From Dermatophilus congolensis (lineage in GTDB: Bacteria > Actinomycetota > Actinomycetes > Actinomycetales > Dermatophilaceae): 19,132 nucleotides of DNA. The translations under genes and the position numbers were made by a program. The notes below the pieces were generated by a model. That model was not told the origin of the DNA and did not search any database. It worked only from the letters and a program-made list of their open reading frames with translations. Where the stretch lies: assembly GCA_030538115.1 (NCBI GenBank), contig JAUNUP010000023.1, forward strand, positions 24,629-43,760, given 5' to 3'. Below are positions 15,391-19,132 of this stretch, piece by piece. Numbering within the stretch: position 1 is the stretch's first letter; each line of letters starts with the position of its first letter.

Positions 15391-15413
15391 GCAACTGGCG
15401 CTGCGCCAGTTGC
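15391..15413. promoter_or_regulatory. Perfect 11-1-11 dyad upstream of gnd
   Basis: GCAACTGGCGC (15391-15401) and GCGCCAGTTGC (15403-15413) are perfect inverted copies around one base, ending 34 bases before the gnd ATG. The one-base centre suits a protein operator better than an RNA hairpin. It is probably a repressor site controlling gnd. The binding factor is unknown. Confidence 0.5.
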
Positions 15414-15447
15414 GTGGCCGGCTCAGATCAATCCAGAAGGAGTGCCC

Positions 15448-16902
15448 ATGAGCACAGAAGGTAAGACCGGCACCGCTCAGATCGGTGTGGTCGGCATGGC
15501 GGTGATGGGCTCCAACCTGGCCCGCAACTTCGCCAGCAAGGGCTTCACAACGGCCATCTTCAACCGCTCGTACAGCAAGACCGCGGCGGTGCTCGAGGCG
15601 CACCCGGAGGCCGAGTTCGTCGCCTCCGAGACCGTGGAGGAGTTCGTCGACTCGCTCGAGAAGCCCCGCCGCATCGTCATGATGGTCAAGGCCGGCGCCC
15701 CGACGGACGCGACGATCGACTCGATCACGCCGCACCTCGACAAGGGCGACATCCTCATCGACGGTGGCAACACGTATTTCCCCGACACCCGTCGCCGCGA
15801 GGCGAAGCTGGCCGAGATGGGCCTGAACTTCATCGGCTGCGGTATCTCCGGTGGTGAAGAGGGCGCGCTGCTCGGCCCGTCGATGATGCCCGGTGGCCCC
15901 AAGGAGAGCTACGAGCACGTCGGCCCGATCCTCGAGAAGATCTCGGCCCACTACGACGGCGAGCCCTGCTGCACCTGGATCGGCACCGATGGCGCCGGCC
16001 ACTTCGTCAAGATGGTGCACAACGGCATCGAGTACGCCGACATGCAGTTCATCGGCGAGGCCTACGACCTGCTCAAGGGCGCGGGTCTGAGCGCCGCCGA
16101 GGCGGCCGACGTGTTCGCCAAGTGGAACACGGGCGACCTCGACAGCTACCTCATCGAGATCACCTCCGAGGTACTGCGCCAGGTCGACGCCGAGACCGGC
16201 AAGCCGCTCGTCGACATCATCGTCGACGCCGCGGGTATGAAGGGCACTGGCACCTGGACCGTGCAGGAGTCGCTCAACCTCGGTGTTCCGGCTGCCGCCA
16301 TCGCCGAGTCGGTCTTCGCTCGCGCCGCCTCCTCCAGCCCCGAACTGCGCGCGGCCGCTCAGAAGGCACTGACCGGTCCCGAGCGCACGATCTCCGCCGA
16401 CGACCGCGACGCGTTCGTCGAAGACGTGCGCCAAGCACTGTGGTGCGCCAAGGTCATCGCGTACGCGCAGGGCCTGCACATCATCAAGGTCGCGGGCCAG
16501 GAGTACGGCTGGGACATCGACGTGGCCGCGTGCGCGCGCATCTGGCGTGCGGGCTGCATCATCCGCGCCAAACTGCTCGACCGCATCAGCAACGAGTACG
16601 CGGCCGGCAACCTCGAGACGCTGCTCGAGGCCCCGTCGATCGCGGCTGGCCTCAACGAGTCGAACGCCGCCTGGCGTCGCGTCGTCGTGCGCGCCACCGA
16701 GGCGGGCGTGCCGATCCCGGGCTTCGCCTCCGCGCTGTCGTACTTCGACATCGTGCGCGCCGAGCGCACCAACGCCGCCCTCACCCAGGGCTTGCGCGAC
16801 TTCTTCGGCTCGCACACCTACCGTCGCGTCGACAAGGAAGGCAGCTTCCACACGCTGTGGTCGGGCGACCGCTCCGAGATCGAGTCCGAAGACTCGCACT
16901 GA
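15448..16902 (+). CDS. gnd: 6-phosphogluconate dehydrogenase, decarboxylating
   Basis: A 484-residue long-form 6PGDH. The N-terminal Rossmann domain has GVVGMAVMGSNLARNFASKG, with NRSYSKT at the end of the second strand as in NADP-preferring forms. GGNTYFPDTRRR, GCGISGGEEGALLGPSMMPGG and KMVHNGIEYADMQFIGEAYD are the catalytic and substrate-binding blocks. The helical C-terminal domain is complete. It oxidises 6-phosphogluconate to ribulose-5-phosphate, CO2 and NADPH in the pentose phosphate pathway. ATG at 15448 is preceded by AGAAGGAG. It is a single-gene unit with its own hairpin downstream, divergent from the LacI gene. Confidence 0.97.
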   Translation: MSTEGKTGTAQIGVVGMAVMGSNLARNFASKGFTTAIFNRSYSKTAAVLEAHPEAEFVASETVEEFVDSLEKPRRIVMMVKAGAPTDATIDSITPHLDKGDILIDGGNTYFPDTRRREAKLAEMGLNFIGCGISGGEEGALLGPSMMPGGPKESYEHVGPILEKISAHYDGEPCCTWIGTDGAGHFVKMVHNGIEYADMQFIGEAYDLLKGAGLSAAEAADVFAKWNTGDLDSYLIEITSEVLRQVDAETGKPLVDIIVDAAGMKGTGTWTVQESLNLGVPAAAIAESVFARAASSSPELRAAAQKALTGPERTISADDRDAFVEDVRQALWCAKVIAYAQGLHIIKVAGQEYGWDIDVAACARIWRAGCIIRAKLLDRISNEYAAGNLETLLEAPSIAAGLNESNAAWRRVVVRATEAGVPIPGFASALSYFDIVRAERTNAALTQGLRDFFGSHTYRRVDKEGSFHTLWSGDRSEIESEDSH

Positions 16903-16951
16903 GCCAACGCTCAAGCGGGCACGCCCGCATGAACCATCCGAGTTGAACCAC

Positions 16952-16988
16952 CCAAAGGGCCGTCGGCAGGCAGCCGACGGCCCTTTGG
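16952..16988 (+). terminator. Intrinsic terminator after gnd
   Basis: A perfect 16-bp stem (16952-16967 with 16973-16988, containing GGGCCGTCGGC) closes on a 5-base loop, 49 bases after the gnd stop. The arm ends in CCCTTTGG with no long T-run. It is symmetric but lies between two plus-strand units, so gnd is the natural user. Confidence 0.8.
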
Positions 16989-17013
16989 CCTGTCCCTTTG
17001 CCCCACACCGGAC

Positions 17014-17032
17014 GTAGGCTTGCCTAACAGCG
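17014..17032. promoter_or_regulatory. DtxR/IdeR-like box candidate upstream of larE
   Basis: GTAGGCTTGCCTAACAGCG agrees with the DtxR/IdeR consensus TTAGGTTAGSCTAACCTAA at about 13 of 19 positions and contains the perfect inverted repeat TAGGC-TT-GCCTA (17015-17026). It is 38 bases before the larE start. The right half is weak, so binding by a metal-dependent repressor is tentative. Confidence 0.3.
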
Positions 17033-17042
17033 TCGTACGACG
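17031..17042. promoter_or_regulatory. 12-bp perfect palindrome in the larE leader
   Basis: CGTCGTACGACG is self-complementary and starts 40 bases before the larE ATG, partly overlapping the DtxR-like box. It could be a separate operator. No known regulator is assigned. Confidence 0.3.
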
Positions 17043-17070
17043 GTTTCGATGAAGAAGGTTGGTACCGCGC

Positions 17071-17967
17071 ATGGACGATGCGCTCTCGCCGCTGCTCGGC
17101 GGGGTCGTCTCGACGACTCTGAGCGGCCGACCTCAGATCATTGCAGCGGCGGTAACGAGTTCACTGCTCGGCATCCACAAGCTCGGCGTGGCCTACAGCG
17201 GCGGCGTCGACTCGGCCACGCTGCTGGCCCTGGCCGTGCGAGCGCTGGGTCAAGCCAACGTGGTCGCCATCCTCGGAGTCTCCCCCAGCCTGCCCGCCTC
17301 CGAGCGCAAACTGGCTCACGAGGTGGCCGATTTCATCGGGGCGCAGATCGTCGAGGTGCACACGCGGGAGGGCGAGAACCCCGACTACATCGCCAACGGC
17401 CCCGACCGGTGCTTCCACTGCAAGGAGGCGCTGTTCTCCGAGATCGACGACGCGCTGGTCAGCGAACTCGGCCTCGACGCGGTGGCCTACGGCGAGAACG
17501 CGGATGACGCGGGGCGGCCAGACCGGCCCGGCGCGTTCGCGGCCACCAATCACCGGGTGTTGCGGCCCCTGGCCGATGCGGGGCTGACGAAGTCCGACGT
17601 GCGCGAGGTGGCCGCGGCCCTCTCGCTGCCCGTCGCCGACAAGCCCGCGTCGCCTTGCCTGGCCTCCCGTATCCCCCACGGTGAGCCCGTGACTCCCGAG
17701 CGGCTGGCCCAGATCGAGAAGGCCGAGAACGTGCTGCGCGACCTGGGCTTCCGCGACTTCCGGGTGCGCCACCACGGCGACATCGCCCGCGTAGAGGTGA
17801 GCGCCGACGCACTCGCCGAGGCCGTCACCGAGCCGACGCGCACGTCGCTCATCGAGGGTGTCAAAGCCGCCGGGTTCCGCTTCGTCACGCTCGACCTGAC
17901 CGGCATCCAGTCGGGCGCGTTCACGCTGCCCATCGTCGGCGTCACGTCGGCGCGACGCTCCGCATGA
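17071..17967 (+). CDS. larE: LarE, ATP-dependent sulfur transferase for nickel-pincer cofactor
   Basis: A 298-residue PP-loop ATPase. SGGVDS (43-48) is the pyrophosphatase loop. RCFHCK (113-118) gives C114-x-x-C117. KPASPCLASRIPHG carries C196, equivalent to the sulfur-donating cysteine of Lactiplantibacillus plantarum LarE. LarE adenylates the pyridinium dicarboxylate intermediate and inserts sulfur to build the thio acids that hold nickel in the NPN cofactor of lactate racemase and related enzymes. The set of three cysteines is the type known to bind a [4Fe-4S] cluster in other LarE proteins. ATG at 17071 is preceded by AGAAGG. A TTG at 17059 is too close to that site. The stop overlaps the larB start as ATGA. 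Confidence 0.93.
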   Translation: MDDALSPLLGGVVSTTLSGRPQIIAAAVTSSLLGIHKLGVAYSGGVDSATLLALAVRALGQANVVAILGVSPSLPASERKLAHEVADFIGAQIVEVHTREGENPDYIANGPDRCFHCKEALFSEIDDALVSELGLDAVAYGENADDAGRPDRPGAFAATNHRVLRPLADAGLTKSDVREVAAALSLPVADKPASPCLASRIPHGEPVTPERLAQIEKAENVLRDLGFRDFRVRHHGDIARVEVSADALAEAVTEPTRTSLIEGVKAAGFRFVTLDLTGIQSGAFTLPIVGVTSARRSA

Positions 17968-18713
17968 CCGAGAACACCGACCCGACCGACGCCACCGACC
18001 CGATCGGCGCCATCGCGCACGGTCACGCGCCGGACTCCGATTTCCTGCTCGACCACGACCGCCACCGGCGCCGCAGCGGCTTTCCCGAGGCAATCTACTG
18101 CGAGGGCAAGTCGGCCGATCAGGTGCGACGTATCGCAGCCTCGATCCGTGAGACGGCCGGCGACCCCACGCACGAGCGCCGCACTACCTTGTTCACCCGT
18201 GCGAGCGAACCGCATGCAGAGGCTGTGCTGGCCGAACTACCCGATGCCATGCATGACTCTCAGGCGCGACTACTCGCCTGGCCGCCTGCTCCTCCGCAGA
18301 CGACAGGTGGCCTGGTCGTCGTGGCCGCGGCAGGTACCAGCGACCTGCCCGTCGCGAGGGAGGCGGAGCTGACCGCCCGCTATCTCGGTCGCCCCACCGA
18401 ACTGGTCATGGATGTCGGAGTGGCCGGCCTGCACCGGGTGCTCGGCCGACTCGATCTGCTGCGCTCGGCTCGTGCCATCGTGTGCGTGGCCGGCATGGAC
18501 GGGGCCTTGCCGAGCGTGGTCGGTGGGCTCGTCTCCGCTCCCGTCGTGGCCGTGCCCACCTCGGTCGGATACGGGGCGGCCTTCGGCGGCATCGCTCCTC
18601 TGCTGACGATGCTCAACGCCTGCGCGCCAGGCGTGGTGGTCGTCAACATCGACAACGGCTACGGAGCGGGCCACGCGGCGGCACAGATCGCGGCGCCCGA
18701 TCCGGCGCGTTGA
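17964..18713 (+). CDS. larB: LarB, nickel-pincer cofactor carboxylase/hydrolase
   Basis: A 249-residue protein with a PurE/AIR-carboxylase-like C-terminal domain. Diagnostic segments are VVAAAGTSDLPVAREA, MDVGVAGLHR, GMDGALPSVVGGLVSAPVVA, PTSVGYGAAFGG and MLNACAPGVVVVNIDNGYGA. C220 in the last segment matches the cysteine that forms the covalent adduct with the nicotinate ring. LarB carboxylates nicotinic acid adenine dinucleotide and releases AMP, giving the substrate used by LarE. The N-terminal about 40 residues are Asp/Thr-rich and poorly conserved. ATG at 17964 overlaps larE by four bases, so both are co-translated. A weak 8-bp inverted repeat (18715-18722 with 18742-18749) follows the stop. 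Confidence 0.93.
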   Translation: MTENTDPTDATDPIGAIAHGHAPDSDFLLDHDRHRRRSGFPEAIYCEGKSADQVRRIAASIRETAGDPTHERRTTLFTRASEPHAEAVLAELPDAMHDSQARLLAWPPAPPQTTGGLVVVAAAGTSDLPVAREAELTARYLGRPTELVMDVGVAGLHRVLGRLDLLRSARAIVCVAGMDGALPSVVGGLVSAPVVAVPTSVGYGAAFGGIAPLLTMLNACAPGVVVVNIDNGYGAGHAAAQIAAPDPAR

Positions 18714-18767
18714 TCCTCCGCGCTCTCTCCCGGCCTTTGCTCGCGGAGGCCGATGAGTCCAGGGCAC

Positions 18768-18801
18768 AAAAACGCCCCCGTCACCGCAGGTGACAGGGGC
18801 G
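18768..18801 (-). terminator. Strong intrinsic terminator after the membrane microprotein
   Basis: CGCCCCTGTCACC pairs with GGTGACGGGGGCG on the minus strand with one mismatch and a 3-base loop. It is followed by TTTTT (complement of 18768-18772), a textbook rho-independent terminator for leftward transcription, 22 bases after the microprotein stop. In the rightward direction no T-run follows. Confidence 0.85.
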
Positions 18802-18823
18802 AACCGAGGGATTGGAGAGGGCG

Positions 18824-18934
18824 TCAGCGACGCTCGTCGTGTACGCGAACTCGAACCGGCTGGGGGCGCGGGGCGAATGCCACGGCAACCGCTGCTGCGG
18901 CCACTGCGATCACAAGTGCTGTCCAGGCAATCAT
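18824..18934 (-). CDS. 36-residue single-pass membrane microprotein
   Basis: This short frame encodes a start MIAWTALVIAV, an Ala/Val-rich hydrophobic helix (about residues 2-21), and a basic proline-containing tail (APRPQPVRVRVHDERR). The tail should face the cytoplasm under the positive-inside rule. The ATG at 18934 is preceded by AAAGGGA at a suitable distance, and the stop is followed after 22 bases by a strong intrinsic terminator, so it has the layout of a complete small gene. The longer in-frame version starting at 19087 has no ribosome site and unlikely composition. No family is recognised. It may be a small membrane regulator or a subunit of a larger complex. Moderately sure it is translated. 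Confidence 0.6.
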   Translation of the reverse strand: MIAWTALVIAVAAAAVAVAFAPRPQPVRVRVHDERR

Positions 18935-18981
18935 TGCCACGTCCCTTTGGTCTCGGTCGTCATCGTCCGTTGTGTACCCAG

Positions 18982-19009
18982 TCTGTACCAGATCCAACGG
19001 TCGAGGCAA
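18982..19009 (-). promoter_or_regulatory. Possible promoter of the membrane microprotein
   Basis: TTGCCT (19004-19009) and TACAGA (18982-18987) lie 16 bases apart on the minus strand. They would place initiation near 18975, about 40 bases upstream of the microprotein ATG. Both boxes are only partial matches. Confidence 0.3.
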
Positions 19010-19027
19010 CGCAACTTGTTCCCGACC

Positions 19028-19048
19028 GATCACTTGTGTCGTGTGATC
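19028..19048. repeat. Short inverted repeat GATCAC/GTGATC
   Basis: GATCAC (19028-19033) and GTGATC (19043-19048) form a 6-bp dyad around 9 bases. It lies just upstream of the possible microprotein promoter and could be a regulator site. The length is too short to be sure it is more than chance. Confidence 0.25.
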
Positions 19049-19071
19049 AGGGGTCGCCTCGGGCACGACCG

Positions 19072-19132
19072 CCCCGTGCCGTGGCACTTCAGCTGGCGAC
19101 TACCCCGTGCCGTAGCACTTCAGCTGGCCACT
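19072..19132. repeat. 31-bp tandem repeat, two copies, running off the window edge
   Basis: The unit beginning CCCCGTGCCGTGGCACTTCA (19072) recurs at 19103 as CCCCGTGCCGTAGCACTTCA with two substitutions across the 30 comparable bases. The second copy is cut by the window end. Each unit contains a small dyad (GTGCC-GT-GGCAC in the first copy). There is no spacer between copies, so this is a direct tandem array and not CRISPR. Its total length cannot be seen. Confidence 0.75.

Larger units (their letters stand above)
14895..15447. other. 553-bp divergent intergenic region between lacI and gnd
   Basis: This stretch has no convincing gene. Short open frames here lack a ribosome site and recognisable sequence. 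It is visibly more AT-rich from about 14895 to 15110 than its surroundings. It contains two LacI-type operator candidates (15070-15105), a perfect dyad (15391-15413) and a possible -35 TTGACG (15332-15337) for gnd without a good -10. An imperfect GCAA/TTGC dyad (14909-14924) sits just upstream of the TTG start of the LacI gene and could serve autoregulation. Confidence 0.6.

Noticed and set aside
14895..15447. Riboswitch or small RNA in the long gnd upstream region
   Set aside because: No conserved riboswitch motif could be recognised; the only strong structure is a dyad with a one-base centre that suits a protein site.
15079..16914. Long minus-strand open frame of 611 codons opposite gnd
   Set aside because: It is the GC-rich antisense shadow of gnd; its composition is typical of a shadow and it has no family motif, while gnd is unambiguous.
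18935..19087. Longer version of the microprotein starting at 19087 (87 codons)
   Set aside because: The extra N-terminal part has no ribosome site, and a strong one lies directly before the internal ATG at 18934.
19072..19132. Possible CRISPR array at the right edge
   Set aside because: The 31-bp units abut directly with no spacers, and no cas genes are present in the window.

Overview
The window is GC-rich throughout with strong G/C third-position bias and GTG/TTG starts mixed with ATG. It also has actinobacterial-style LacI and HutC regulators and compact operons with ATGA/GTGA overlaps. This points to an actinomycete (Actinomycetota, plausibly Micrococcales). The genus cannot be read from the sequence.

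Region 1 (about 109-9760, minus strand) is one long operon that looks like a dicarboxylate uptake and degradation module. It starts from a good sigma70-type promoter (9730-9759). In transcription order it holds a HutC/UTRA-type GntR regulator, a three-gene TRAP transporter (DctP lipoprotein, DctQ, DctM), a CaiB/BaiF CoA-transferase, an MmgE/PrpD protein, an acyl-CoA dehydrogenase, a CitE-like CoA-ester lyase and a MaoC/HTD2-type hydratase. Most junctions overlap by 1-4 bases. The family set corresponds closely to the Pseudomonas aeruginosa itaconate cluster (ict, ich, ccl plus PrpD, acyl-CoA dehydrogenase and TRAP genes). The inferred route is itaconate uptake, activation to itaconyl-CoA, hydration to citramalyl-CoA, and cleavage to pyruvate plus acetyl-CoA. 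Substrate specificity is inferred from gene content, not proven.

Region 2 (9847-14894, minus strand) is a hexuronate module: a LacI regulator, then uxaC (uronate isomerase), a UxuB/UxaB-like reductase and a PfkB-family sugar kinase (probable KDG kinase), closed by a perfect 16-bp hairpin terminator. uxaC appears to be leaderless, with a CAACCGGTTG dyad over its -35. No dehydratase (UxuA or UxaA) or KDPG aldolase is present.

Region 3 (14895-16988) is a 553-bp divergent intergenic region with two LacI-type operator candidates and a perfect 11-1-11 dyad. It is followed by gnd (6-phosphogluconate dehydrogenase) and a perfect 16-bp hairpin.

Region 4 (17014-18713, plus strand) is a larE-larB operon for the nickel-pincer nucleotide cofactor. 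Its LarE carries CxxC plus a third cysteine, the signature of [4Fe-4S]-dependent LarE enzymes. A DtxR/IdeR-like dyad lies upstream. larC and larA are not in the window.

Region 5 (18768-19132) contains a previously unlisted-looking 36-residue single-pass membrane microprotein on the minus strand with its own Shine-Dalgarno and a strong intrinsic terminator. Two copies of a 31-bp tandem repeat then run off the window edge.
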